Below, in pieces: positions 33,616 to 43,022 of a stretch of 64,000 nt of DNA. Source of the DNA: DATAXP01 sp036272935. GTDB taxonomy: Bacteria; Planctomycetota; Planctomycetia; Pirellulales; PNKZ01. The notes under the pieces are model-generated. The model saw only the letters and a list, made by a program, of their open reading frames with translations. It ran no database searches and was not told the DNA's origin. The stretch spans positions 1 to 64,000 of the forward strand of contig DATAXP010000009.1 in assembly GCA_036272935.1 (NCBI GenBank), given 5' to 3'. Made by a program: the position numbers and the translations under genes. Within the stretch, counting starts at the first letter, position 1. Every line of letters begins with the position of its first letter.

Positions 33616-33922
33616 CGAGGAGCCCACAAACGAAAACGCATCCCCTCGACGTCCGAGGGGACGGTGCCGGCGAGTGCATATCAAAGAAAATGCATCTAGG
33701 CGTATCACTTTACCATCGGCCGTCTATCGACAGCAAGCGTCGCGGCGTCGCGGCGAAACGAGCGATTCCGTGTCGGAACCCCAACGGAAAACTTGACTTT
33801 TCACGCCACGCGCGGTGTGATGGAGGGGGCTCACCTATCCGCGAATCCAGCACCGTCCTTCCCGCCTTGCGGTGGCTGTTTTGCAGCGCACACGTCCGGG
33901 GTCATCGAGCGAGTTCTCCGTT
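33616..33922. promoter_or_regulatory. Divergent intergenic region, tssK / PSD1
   Basis: These 307 bases separate tssK (minus) from the PSD1 gene (plus) and must hold promoters for both. The clearest element is a perfect 8-bp stem, TCCCCTCG (33641-33648) with CGAGGGGA (33654-33661) and a five-base loop, 26 bases before the tssK start in its leader. I cannot identify -35/-10 boxes with confidence and see no gene here. Confidence 0.45.
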
Positions 33923-36900
33923 ATGGTCGGCCGTGTGATCTGCCGTGCCTGTGCATGGTTCGCTCTGGCGTCGCTCGCCCAGGGGGCTGAAACCTCGAAG
34001 CCCAGCGACTCGGCCGCCAAACCGGTCGACTTCGCCCGCGATATCCAGCCGCTCTTGGCCAAGCGCTGCTACTCATGCCACGGCCCGGAACAGGCAGAGG
34101 CCAGCCTGCGACTGGATCGTAAGGCCGACGCCCTCCGCGGCGGCAACAGCGGCCCCGCCTTTGTGCCCGGCCACAGCGCCGACAGCCGGCTGGTGAAGTT
34201 CGTCGCCGGCACCAGCGACGACGACATGATCATGCCGCCGGAAGGCGAACGATTGTCGACGACCGAAGTGGCGATGATCCGCACCTGGATCGATTCAGGC
34301 GCCACCTGGCCGGAAGAACCGGTCACCGCACGCACCAGCACTCACTGGGCGTTTCGGCCGATCAAGAATTGCAAGCCGCCCGATGTCGCGGCAACCCGGC
34401 GCGTGCGCAACGGCATCGACCGCTTTGTGTTGGCAAAGCTGGCCGCCAAGGGCATTCATCCCTCGCCCGAAGCCAACCGCGCGACGCTCATCCGCCGCTT
34501 GAGCCTCGATCTGCTCGGCCTGCCGCCGACACCGGCCGAGGTCGACGACTTTGTGAACGACCGCAGCCGCGATGCCTACGATCGGCTGGTCGATCGGCTG
34601 CTTGCCTCGCCTCATTACGGCGAACGCTGGGCCCGGCACTGGCTTGACCTGGCCCGCTATGCCGACAGCGACGGCTACGAAAAGGACACCGGCCGGCCCC
34701 ACGCCTGGCGGTATCGCCAATGGGTAATCGACGCACTGAACCGCGATCTGCCGTTCGACCAGTTCACGATCGAGCAACTCGCCGGCGACCTGCTGCCCGG
34801 GGCGACCGTCGAGCAACGCGTGGCCACCGGCTTTCACCGCAACACGCTCACGAACCGTGAAGGGGGCGTCGATCAGGAGCAGTTCCGCGTCGCGGCCACG
34901 GTCGATCGCGTGAACACCACCGGCACCGTGTGGCTGGGACTCACGGTCGGCTGCGCCCAGTGCCACACGCACAAGTACGACCCCATCTTGCAGCGCGAAT
35001 ACTACGGCCTATTCGCGTTCTTCAACTCGCTGCAAGAAACCGAGACGCCGGCCCCGTTGCCCGCGCAGCTCGAACAGTACCAGCAAGAGAAAAGGGCGTT
35101 CGATGCCGAACACGCAAAACTCACGACGGCGGTGAAACAATTCGAGGCTGATCGCCTGCCCGACCGCCTCGCCGCTTGGGAGCGACGGCTGAAACTGCCC
35201 GAACAGACTGAATGGGAGGCGCTCGACCCTCGGACGATGACCGGCATGGGGGGCGGCAAGCGCGCGACGTTGACACACCTTGGCTCGGGTGTTGTGGCCG
35301 TTGCCGGCGACAATCCTCCGGCCGACAATTACACCCTTACCGCCGAGCCGTTGCTGCGCACGATCACCGCCTTGCGGCTCGAAGTGCTGGCCGATCCTGA
35401 ACTGCCGGGTCATGGTCCGGGCCGATCGGCAAACGGAAACTTCGTCCTCACCGAGCTGCGCGCCTTCAAAGTCGCGCCGGCTTCCAAGAAGAAAGAATCG
35501 CGGCAAACGGCCGTCGCCATTCGCACGGGCTACTCGGATGTCGCTCAGCAGGGCTTCCCGCTGCAAGAGGCCTTCGACGGCAAGCTGACCAGCGGCGGCT
35601 GGGCGATCGCGCCGGCAACCGGACGCGACCACGTCGCCGTGTTCGAATTCACCAAGCCGATCGTTCTCAACGATCGCGACGAATTGTCGATCGTTCTCAG
35701 TCAGCAATACAAGGGCGAGCATACGCTGGGCCGGTTCCGGCTGAGCGTCACGAACGCCGCGACGCCGGTGCGGGCCCAAGGCGCCGGGCCGAACATCGCC
35801 GACATTCTCGATAAACCCGCAGAGCAGCGCACCGCCGCCGAGCAAGCGATCGTCACCGCCTACTATCGCAAGCTCGATCCTGAGCTGTCGAAGCTCGACC
35901 TGGCGGTGTCGGACCATGCCCGTCGGGCGCCGATTGATCCCCAGCAGACCGTCAAGGCACAGACACTCAATGACCTCAAAGCGCCGCGCGAGACGCACGT
36001 GCTGGTGCGCGGCGACTTCCTGCGGCCCGGCGCCAAAGTCGATCCGCATACGCTCGAAGTGCTCAACCCGCTGAAGCCCTCCGGCACGCAACCCACTCGG
36101 CTCGACCTGGCCCATTGGCTCATCGATCCCAAGAATCCGCTGACCGCCCGCGTGACGGTCAACCGCATCTGGGCGACGTATTTCGGCCGCGGCCTGGTGC
36201 CGACCGTCGATGACTTCGGCACGCAAGGGGACAAGCCGTCGCATCCCGAGCTGCTCGATTGGCTGGCGGCAAACTTCATTCGTGGGGTTGAGGATCGAGG
36301 CCTCAGGACTAAAGATGCTTCAAACCAGCCCCCAGTCCCCAGCCCCCAGTCCCCGGCCTCTTGGGGCCTCAAGGCCCTGCACAAGCTGATCGTCACCAGT
36401 GCCACCTATCGGCAGGCATCGCATTACCGGGCCGACTTGGCCGAGCGCGATCCGTTGAACACGCTCTTGGCGCGTCAGCGCCGGCTGCGCGTCGAGGCCG
36501 AGGTGGTGCGCGATCTTTCGTTGGCTGCGAGCGGGCTGCTCGACGAGCGCGTGGGTGGCGAAAGCGTCCGGCCGCGCCAGCCCCAGGGAATCGCCGAGCT
36601 GACCTACGCCGGCGTCGGCAAATGGATCGAGAGCACCGGCAGCGACCGCTACCGCCGCGGCCTGTATACCTGGTTCCAGCGCACGGCGCCGTACCCGATG
36701 TTGATGACGTTCGACGCCCCCGATTCGAACGTCACCTGCGCCCGCCGCGAACGCTCGAACACGCCGCTGCAAGCGCTCACGCTGTTGAACGATCCCGTGT
36801 TCTTCGAGTGTGCTCAATCGCTCGCTCGGCGGATCGTGCGCGAATCGCCGCAGGCGGATGATCCCGCCGCGACGCGCGATGCGCGGCTGCGCTACGCCAT

Positions 36901-37120
36901 GAAGCTGTGCGTGGCCCGCGATCCCAGTGCTGCCGAGTTGGGCACGCTGCGCAGCTTGCTCGACGAACAGCGGCAACTGATGCTGGCTGACGAGAACGCC
37001 GCGAAAGAAGTGATCGGCAGCGAGCCGGCGCCTGAGGGTATCGGTGCCGACGAACTGGCCGCGTGGATCATCGTTGGCCGCACACTCATGAACCTCGATG
37101 AATTCATCACGCGAGAGTGA
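33923..37120 (+). CDS. PSD1/planctomycete cytochrome c protein
   Basis: This 1065-aa exported protein starts at ATG 33923 with a signal peptide ending near SLAQGAE. A planctomycete cytochrome c domain with haem motif CYSCH lies at 49-53. A DUF1549 domain follows (IDRFVLAKL...LPPTPAEVDDFV...HYGERWARHWLDLARYADSDGYE). A middle region of beta strands (FVLTELRAFKV, FDGKLTSGGWAIAPATGRDH) looks carbohydrate-binding-like. The C-terminal DUF1553 begins LDLAHWLIDPKNPLTARVTVNR. Such proteins are thought to act in periplasmic degradation pathways, but no reaction is proven. An in-frame Pro/Ser/Gln-rich insertion sits in DUF1553 around 36290-36360. The DUF1501 partner begins 5 bp after it, the standard pairing. 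Confidence 0.92.
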   Translation: MVGRVICRACAWFALASLAQGAETSKPSDSAAKPVDFARDIQPLLAKRCYSCHGPEQAEASLRLDRKADALRGGNSGPAFVPGHSADSRLVKFVAGTSDDDMIMPPEGERLSTTEVAMIRTWIDSGATWPEEPVTARTSTHWAFRPIKNCKPPDVAATRRVRNGIDRFVLAKLAAKGIHPSPEANRATLIRRLSLDLLGLPPTPAEVDDFVNDRSRDAYDRLVDRLLASPHYGERWARHWLDLARYADSDGYEKDTGRPHAWRYRQWVIDALNRDLPFDQFTIEQLAGDLLPGATVEQRVATGFHRNTLTNREGGVDQEQFRVAATVDRVNTTGTVWLGLTVGCAQCHTHKYDPILQREYYGLFAFFNSLQETETPAPLPAQLEQYQQEKRAFDAEHAKLTTAVKQFEADRLPDRLAAWERRLKLPEQTEWEALDPRTMTGMGGGKRATLTHLGSGVVAVAGDNPPADNYTLTAEPLLRTITALRLEVLADPELPGHGPGRSANGNFVLTELRAFKVAPASKKKESRQTAVAIRTGYSDVAQQGFPLQEAFDGKLTSGGWAIAPATGRDHVAVFEFTKPIVLNDRDELSIVLSQQYKGEHTLGRFRLSVTNAATPVRAQGAGPNIADILDKPAEQRTAAEQAIVTAYYRKLDPELSKLDLAVSDHARRAPIDPQQTVKAQTLNDLKAPRETHVLVRGDFLRPGAKVDPHTLEVLNPLKPSGTQPTRLDLAHWLIDPKNPLTARVTVNRIWATYFGRGLVPTVDDFGTQGDKPSHPELLDWLAANFIRGVEDRGLRTKDASNQPPVPSPQSPASWGLKALHKLIVTSATYRQASHYRADLAERDPLNTLLARQRRLRVEAEVVRDLSLAASGLLDERVGGESVRPRQPQGIAELTYAGVGKWIESTGSDRYRRGLYTWFQRTAPYPMLMTFDAPDSNVTCARRERSNTPLQALTLLNDPVFFECAQSLARRIVRESPQADDPAATRDARLRYAMKLCVARDPSAAELGTLRSLLDEQRQLMLADENAAKEVIGSEPAPEGIGADELAAWIIVGRTLMNLDEFITRE
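36286..36362 (+). repeat. In-frame repeat-like insertion in PSD1 gene
   Basis: Within DUF1553, between NFIRG and LKALHKLIVTSATYRQ, where the family is normally continuous, there are about 25 extra codons. They encode a Pro/Ser/Gln-rich stretch (QPPVPSPQSPAS) from tandem CCCCCAGTCCCCAG-type repeats. The reading frame is kept, and the element appears tolerated as a surface loop. Confidence 0.55.
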
Positions 37121-37124
37121 TCTC

Positions 37125-38624
37125 ATGGACCCACGTCACGCGATCCTGCAGCGCGCTCGGCGCAATTTCCTGGCCACGTGCTCCAGCGGCATCGGCGGTC
37201 TGGCGCTGGCGTCGTTGCTGAAGGACGACGGTCTGCTGGCGGCCGAAGCGACCACCCCGGCCGCGGCGCTCGGCGACAATTCGCTCGCCCCGCGGCCGCC
37301 GCATTTCGCTCCCAAAGCCAAGGCCTGCATCTTCATCTTTCTCGAAGGTGCCCCCAGCCAGCTCGATCTGTTCGATCCCAAGCCGAAGCTCAACGAGCTG
37401 AACGGCCAGGCTCTGCCCGAGAGCATGACCAAGAACGTGCGCTTCGCCTTCATCCAGAAGGAAACCGCCGTGCTGCTCGGCTCGCCGCGCAAGTTCCAGA
37501 AGTACGGCGACGGCGACGCCGATGTTTCCGACCTGCTGCCGAACATCGCCACCTGCGCCAACGACATCGCCTTGATCCGTTCGATGCACACCGAGGCGTT
37601 TAACCACCATCCCGGCCAGTTGATGATGAACACTGGCGTGCCGATGTTCGGCCGCCCCAGCATGGGCTCGTGGCTGAACTACGGCCTGGGGAGCGCCTCG
37701 AACAGCCTGCCCGGTTACGTGGTGCTCACCGCCGGGCGCGGCACCAGCGGCGGCGCCAGCCTGTGGTCGAGCGGCTTCCTGCCGAGCACCTATCAAGGGG
37801 TGCTATTCCGCAACACCGGCGAACCGGTGCTGAATCTGAACAATCCGGCAGGCGTGTCGCAGGCGGTGCAGCGCAACAGCCTCGACGCGCTCGAGCGCTT
37901 GAACCACGAACATCTCGACGACCTGGCCGATCCTGAAATCGCCTCGCGGATCAGCGCCTACGAACTGGCCTTCCGCATGCAGTCGGCCGCGCCGGAGCTG
38001 ATCGACCTGGGGAGCGAAACGCAGGCCACGCGCGATGCCTACGGCGTCGAACGCGGCGACGACGAGAGCAAGGGCTTCAAGCGCGGCGGCCAGCCTGGAG
38101 TGTATGCGGGTTTTGCAAAGAACTGTCTCTTGGCCCGCCGGCTGGTCGAGCGCGGCGTGCGCTTCGTGAACTTGTATCATGCTTCATGGGACCATCACAG
38201 CAATCTCGACGCCGAGTTGAAATTCAACTGCGGCATGGCCGATCAACCGGTCGCGGCGCTCATCAAAGATTTGAAGCAGCGCGGCCTGCTGGATACGACG
38301 CTGGTGGTGTGGGCCGGCGAGTTCGGCCGCACGCCGCTGGGAGAGAACCGCAAGGGATACGCCAAGGTCACCGGCCGCGACCACCATCCGTTCGCGTTCA
38401 GCCTGTGGATGGCCGGCGGCGGCATCAGGGGGGGGCAGGTGATCGGCAAGACCGACGACATCGGCTGGAACATCGTCGAAGACCCGATCCACATCAACGA
38501 CCTGCACGCCACGATGCTGCACCTGTTCGGCCTCGACCACTTGAAGTTGACCTACAAGTTCCAAGGCCGCAACTTCCGCCTAACCGACGTGGCCGGCAAA
38601 GTGGTGAACCGGCTGATCGCGTAG
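37125..38624 (+). CDS. DUF1501 protein with Tat signal
   Basis: This 499-aa protein belongs to DUF1501, a family with an alkaline-phosphatase/sulfatase-like fold. It has a twin-arginine signal at the start (RARRNFLATCSSGIGGLALASLL), so it is exported folded. Family stretches include CIFIFLEGAPSQLDLFDPKP, LLPNIATCANDIALIRSMHT, LVERGVRFVNLYHASWDHHSNLD, LDTTLVVWAGEFGRTPLGEN and GRDHHPFAFSLWMAGGGIRGG, containing the likely metal-binding His and Asp residues. I chose ATG 37125 because the Tat signal begins there. It follows the PSD1 gene by 5 bp and probably works with it. A hairpin terminator lies downstream at 38698-38761. Confidence 0.93.
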   Translation: MDPRHAILQRARRNFLATCSSGIGGLALASLLKDDGLLAAEATTPAAALGDNSLAPRPPHFAPKAKACIFIFLEGAPSQLDLFDPKPKLNELNGQALPESMTKNVRFAFIQKETAVLLGSPRKFQKYGDGDADVSDLLPNIATCANDIALIRSMHTEAFNHHPGQLMMNTGVPMFGRPSMGSWLNYGLGSASNSLPGYVVLTAGRGTSGGASLWSSGFLPSTYQGVLFRNTGEPVLNLNNPAGVSQAVQRNSLDALERLNHEHLDDLADPEIASRISAYELAFRMQSAAPELIDLGSETQATRDAYGVERGDDESKGFKRGGQPGVYAGFAKNCLLARRLVERGVRFVNLYHASWDHHSNLDAELKFNCGMADQPVAALIKDLKQRGLLDTTLVVWAGEFGRTPLGENRKGYAKVTGRDHHPFAFSLWMAGGGIRGGQVIGKTDDIGWNIVEDPIHINDLHATMLHLFGLDHLKLTYKFQGRNFRLTDVAGKVVNRLIA

Positions 38625-38697
38625 CGTGCAGAACACCAGCCCGATGCGCAGCAAGGGAATTTGGTACCCGCTTCTCCCGCGCTTGCACGTCATTCAG

Positions 38698-38761
38698 TGA
38701 GCCGCAACGCGCTAGCGTGCGGGTTTATTCACCCAACCCGCGGCGAGCGCCTTGCGGCTCA
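38698..38761. terminator. Palindrome between convergent genes
   Basis: TGAGCCGCAACGCGCTAGCG at 38698-38717 is imperfectly complementary to the segment ending GCGCCTTGCGGCTCA at 38761; the inner GCGGGT/ACCCGC bases also pair. It lies between the convergent DUF1501 and corA genes and probably serves as a two-way terminator. The sequence has the look of a dispersed planctomycete repeat. Confidence 0.55.
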
Positions 38762-38772
38762 CCGACATCCCG

Positions 38773-39951
38773 TTACAGCCACCCTCGTCGCCGGAACCAG
38801 GCGATCATGCCGCCGGCCGTGAGTGCGCAGACCAGCCAGAACATCGGATAGGCCCACGGCCAACGGTTCTCGGGGATCTGCATGTTCATGCCGTACACGC
38901 CGGCCAGGAACGTCAGCGGAATGAAGATCGTGCCCATCACCGTGAGCACCTTCATGATCTCGTTGGCACGGATCGACAGGGCCGACATGTACGTCTCGGT
39001 GAGGCTGTTGGCGAACTCGCGGTAGGTTTCGATCAGGTCGATCATCTGGATGCAGTGGTCGTACACGTCGCGCAGGTAGGTGCGCGTTTCGTCGCACATG
39101 CACTCGTGCGGCTCGCGCTGCAGGGCGTGGATCACTTCGCGCATCGGCCAAACGGCGCGGCGCATCACTAGCAGCTCGCGCTTGACGGTGTGAATCTCCT
39201 CGAGCAGCTCGTGCCGCGAGCGGGCCAGCACGGCGTCTTCCAGGTCTTCCAGGCAGTCGGAGTAGTATTCGAGGATCGGAAAGCATTGGTCGACGATCGC
39301 GTCCAGCAGCGTGTACAGCAGGAAGCTCGCGTCGTTCTGCCGCAACCGCGAGCCGCCCGTCGCGATCCGCTGCCGCACCGGCTGCCACAAGTCGCCGGGC
39401 GATTCCTGAAAGGTGATCAGCGTGCTGTGGCCGAGGAAAAAACTGATCTGCTCGCTGTGCAGCCGCTGGCCGACGAGCATCATCATCCGGGCCACGATGA
39501 ACAGCCGCGCCTGGTGCTCGCTGGTACTGCAATAGTCTTCGACCTTCGGCCGCTGCGGAACCTGTAACACGTCCTCGATCGCCAGCGGATGCAGATCGTA
39601 CTTCTTCGCCAGGGCATGGATCACGGTCATGTCGGTCAGACCGTCGACATTAATCCACCGCACCGCCGCCCACGGCGGACGATGATGCACGAGAAACGAT
39701 TCCAAGTCCTCGACTCGCTGCGTTTGCGTCTGGTCGGGCGAGTAATCGGTGCAATCGACGGTGACGTTCGCCGTCGTGCTGTGGCGCTCGCTCAGCTCGT
39801 GATGCTCGATTCCCCCGGCGGCCCCCGGCGTCGAATCTTGAGCCTTGGGCAGTCGCGTCTCGGCCGATAGTTGCCCGTCCGCGGCGCCGTTGCCGCGCAG
39901 CAAGCCGCGCATCTTTTCGCGCCAGGCGCGATCGATCGACTGTTCGTGCAT
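38773..39951 (-). CDS. corA: CorA-type divalent cation channel
   Basis: This 392-aa protein is a CorA family magnesium/cobalt channel of the inner membrane. The cytoplasmic part has LHPLAIEDVLQVPQRPKVEDY, the FFLGHSTLITFQE strand and the long helix VREVI-type region. Two C-terminal membrane segments flank the signature YGMNM (residues about 355-359, in LTFLAGVYGMNMQIPENRWP). The start is ATG 39951 (MHEQSIDRAWREKM), which leaves 51 bp to the divergent sialidase gene. The frame extends to 40020, but that would overlap the neighbour. The N-terminal 60 residues are longer than in Escherichia coli CorA and lack similarity. Confidence 0.92.
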   Translation of the reverse strand: MHEQSIDRAWREKMRGLLRGNGAADGQLSAETRLPKAQDSTPGAAGGIEHHELSERHSTTANVTVDCTDYSPDQTQTQRVEDLESFLVHHRPPWAAVRWINVDGLTDMTVIHALAKKYDLHPLAIEDVLQVPQRPKVEDYCSTSEHQARLFIVARMMMLVGQRLHSEQISFFLGHSTLITFQESPGDLWQPVRQRIATGGSRLRQNDASFLLYTLLDAIVDQCFPILEYYSDCLEDLEDAVLARSRHELLEEIHTVKRELLVMRRAVWPMREVIHALQREPHECMCDETRTYLRDVYDHCIQMIDLIETYREFANSLTETYMSALSIRANEIMKVLTVMGTIFIPLTFLAGVYGMNMQIPENRWPWAYPMFWLVCALTAGGMIAWFRRRGWL

Positions 39952-40002
39952 GCCGACGATTATAATGCGCCCGTCCCGCGGCACGCACCGAAGGAATGAC
40001 GA

Positions 40003-42957
40003 ATGTTCTGGCCCACTCACACACCGTTACGGCTGTTGCTGGCCCTGCTGCTGCTTGCCTCTTCGCGGGTATTATCGGCCGCCGACGAGCAGCTTGTCCC
40101 GCTCAAGTACCGGAACCCCGGGCTGGTCGTCGATCTGGGCGTGGGCCTGTGGGCCTGGCCGCTGCCGATCGATTTCGATGGCGACGGCGATCTGGACCTG
40201 GTGGTGAGCTGCCCCGACAAGCCGAGCAACGGTGCCTATCTGTTCGAGAATCCCGGGAGCGGTAGCGCTGGTAGTAGCGGCTCGACGAAGATGCCGGTGT
40301 TCAAGCCCGGTCGGCGCATCAGCAAGGGGCTCACAAACGTCAGCCCGTCGTATGTCGAGGGGCGAGTGCACGTGCTCAGCCCCGGCAACGAGTATCCCGA
40401 CTTTTTGCGCACTGCGCTCGACGAGCCACAGAAGCTTCCGCTACCGGCGAACATCCATCCCAACAAGGTGCGGGCGAACCAATGGAAGTATGTCGATTTC
40501 GATGGCGACGGTCGGCTTGATCTGATCGTCGGCGTCGGCGACTGGACCGACTACGGCTGGGACGACGCGTTCGACGCCCAAGGTCGCTGGACGCGCGGAC
40601 CACTGCACGGCTTCGTCTATCTGCTGCGCAACAAGGGCACTGGCGACGCGCCGACTTACGCCGAGCCGCGGAAGATCGAAGCCGATGGCCGAGCCGTCGA
40701 CGTGTTCGGCATGCCTTCGCCGAGTGTTTGCGATTTCGACGGCGACGGCGATCTCGACTTACTATGCGGCGAGTTCCTCGATGGCTTCACGTACTTCCAG
40801 AACATCGGCGCTCGCACCGAGCCGAAGTACGCCGCAGGCAAGCGCCTTGCGCACAACGGCAAGCCGTTGGTGATGGACCTGGAGATGATCGTACCCGTGA
40901 CGATCGACTGGGACGGCGACGGCGACCAGGACCTGATCGTCGGCGACGAGGACGGCCGCGTCGCCTTCGTCGAGCACACCGGCCGTGTGGTCGACGGTAT
41001 GCCGCAGTTCTTGCCGCCGCGCTACTTTCAGCAGGAAGCGGCCGACTTGAAGTGCGGCGCGCTGGCGACTCCCGTTGGCGTCGATTTCGACAACGACGGC
41101 GATTGGGACATCGTCAGCGGCAACTCGGCCGGCTGCATCGAGTGGTTCGAGAACGTCAGCGGCTCGAAAGTCGAGCAGCCGCGCTGGGCCGCGCCGGTGA
41201 AGCTTGAGGCCGACGGGCGCGGGATCCGCATCCAGGCTGGACCCAACGGCTCGATCCAAGGACCCGCTGAGGCGAAGTGGGGTTACACCACGCTCTCGGT
41301 TGCTGATTGGGACGCCGACGGCCTACATGATCTGATCGTCAATTCGATCTGGGGCAAAGTTGTGTGGTATCGGAACATCGGCGAGCGCGGCAAGCCACGG
41401 TTCGCCGCCGAGCAGGCGATCGAGGTCGTGTGGGACAGCCCGACGCCGAAACCGGCTTGGACCTGGTGGCAACCGTCGGCCCATGAGTTGGCGACCGAGT
41501 GGCGCACAACGCCGGTCGTGCGCGACATCACCGGCGACGGTCTGGCCGACCTGGTGATGCTGGACCATGAAGGCTATCTCGCATTGTTTCAGCGGACGAA
41601 GCGGGACGGCAAGCTGGTTTTGCTTCCCGGAAGGCGTGTCTTCAAGAACGAAAAAGGGGAAGCACTGCAACTCAACGCTGCCCGCGCGGGCAAGAGCGGG
41701 CGACGCAAATTGTGCCTGGTCGATTGGGACGACGACGGCAAACTCGACGTGCTCAAGGACAGCCGCAACGTGCAGTGGCTGCGCAATGTCGCCGATAGGC
41801 CGGGCGAGTTTGTCTTGCGCGACATGGGCGATCTCGATTCGCTGCAATTGGCCGGACACGACACCAGCCCGACGTCCGTCGACTTCAATGGCGATGGCGC
41901 TGCCGATCTGCTGGTCGGCGCCGAAGACGGCCGTATGTACTACAAGCGCAATCCGCGCGCGGCCGACGACGGGAAGGCGATCGTTGCGCGCGAGTTCATC
42001 TTCGAGGAGGCGCCGTTCGCACAGTGCCACGCCTCGACGATCGTGGAAACTTCGCGCGGCCTGGTGGCGGCATGGTTCGGCGGCACACGCGAAGGCCACA
42101 AGGACGTAGGCATTTGGCTCTCGCGCGAAGAGCAGGGCAAGTGGACCGCGCCGATGGAAGTGGCCAACGGCATCGTCTCGCCCGAGAAACGCTATCCGTG
42201 CTGGAACCCGGTGCTGTTTCAGCCGCGCTCGGGTCCGCTGATGTTGTTCTACAAAATGGGCTCCGGGCCACAGCCGTGGTGGGGCACGCTCATCACCAGC
42301 GACGACGCGGGGCGCACGTGGTCGCCGCCGCGCCGCCTGCCGGAAGGCTTTTGGGGGCCGATCAAGAACAAGCCGGTGCAGTTGGCCGACGGCAGCGTGC
42401 TTTGCCCGTCCAGCACCGAATCGCGCGAGAAGCCGAGCAAATGGCGCGTACATTTCGAGCGTACCGATGAGCGTGCAGCGTCGTGGCAGCGCATCGTTCC
42501 CAGCGACGATACCTCGACGACCGGTGGCAAACCGCTCGATGCGATCCAGCCGAGCATCCTGCGTTACGGAGAGAAGCGCTTGCAGGCCGTCGGCCGCACC
42601 CGGCAGGGCAAAGTTTTTCAGACCTGGTCGGAAGATGATGGGAAATCGTGGGGACCACTGTCGACGCTCGATCTGCCGAATCCCAATGCGGGGACCGACG
42701 CCGTGACCCTTGCCGATGGCCGACAACTGCTGGTCTACAATCACACCACGCTGGGACGTACGCCGCTGAACGTCGCGGTTTCCGCTGATGGCAAGAATTG
42801 GCACATGGCACTCGTGCAGGAAAGCGGGCTCGGCGAGTTCAGTTATCCGGCGGTGATCCAGTCGTCCGATGGCCTGGTGCACATCACCTACACTTGGCGG
42901 CGCGAGCGTGTGCGGCACGTGGTGGTCGATCCGCGACATCTTCCGGCGGCGCCCTAG
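40003..42957 (+). CDS. FG-GAP repeat / sialidase fusion, exported
   Basis: This 984-aa protein has a Sec signal peptide (PLRLLLALLLLASSRVLSAA). It then has about nine FG-GAP/VCBS-type calcium-binding repeats over residues 55-650, each with a DxDxDGxxD core such as DFDGDGDLDLVVS, DWDGDGDQDLIVG and DFNGDGAADLLVG. From about residue 660 a six-bladed sialidase-like domain follows: EAPFAQCHASTIVETSRGLV, AAWFGGTREGHKDVGIW, and the Asp boxes SDDAGRTW and SEDDGKSW. The arrangement suggests an extracellular or periplasmic glycan-acting enzyme joined to a propeller/integrin-like scaffold. Substrate is unknown. ATG 40003 has AAGGA eight bases upstream and TATAAT at 39961-39966. Confidence 0.9.
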   Translation: MFWPTHTPLRLLLALLLLASSRVLSAADEQLVPLKYRNPGLVVDLGVGLWAWPLPIDFDGDGDLDLVVSCPDKPSNGAYLFENPGSGSAGSSGSTKMPVFKPGRRISKGLTNVSPSYVEGRVHVLSPGNEYPDFLRTALDEPQKLPLPANIHPNKVRANQWKYVDFDGDGRLDLIVGVGDWTDYGWDDAFDAQGRWTRGPLHGFVYLLRNKGTGDAPTYAEPRKIEADGRAVDVFGMPSPSVCDFDGDGDLDLLCGEFLDGFTYFQNIGARTEPKYAAGKRLAHNGKPLVMDLEMIVPVTIDWDGDGDQDLIVGDEDGRVAFVEHTGRVVDGMPQFLPPRYFQQEAADLKCGALATPVGVDFDNDGDWDIVSGNSAGCIEWFENVSGSKVEQPRWAAPVKLEADGRGIRIQAGPNGSIQGPAEAKWGYTTLSVADWDADGLHDLIVNSIWGKVVWYRNIGERGKPRFAAEQAIEVVWDSPTPKPAWTWWQPSAHELATEWRTTPVVRDITGDGLADLVMLDHEGYLALFQRTKRDGKLVLLPGRRVFKNEKGEALQLNAARAGKSGRRKLCLVDWDDDGKLDVLKDSRNVQWLRNVADRPGEFVLRDMGDLDSLQLAGHDTSPTSVDFNGDGAADLLVGAEDGRMYYKRNPRAADDGKAIVAREFIFEEAPFAQCHASTIVETSRGLVAAWFGGTREGHKDVGIWLSREEQGKWTAPMEVANGIVSPEKRYPCWNPVLFQPRSGPLMLFYKMGSGPQPWWGTLITSDDAGRTWSPPRRLPEGFWGPIKNKPVQLADGSVLCPSSTESREKPSKWRVHFERTDERAASWQRIVPSDDTSTTGGKPLDAIQPSILRYGEKRLQAVGRTRQGKVFQTWSEDDGKSWGPLSTLDLPNPNAGTDAVTLADGRQLLVYNHTTLGRTPLNVAVSADGKNWHMALVQESGLGEFSYPAVIQSSDGLVHITYTWRRERVRHVVVDPRHLPAAP

Positions 42958-43022
42958 CGAACCCCCACATGCGAGGGTACAGTGCGCAGAACGCATCTCG
43001 TGGCTCTCGCCGGCGCGCCGAC

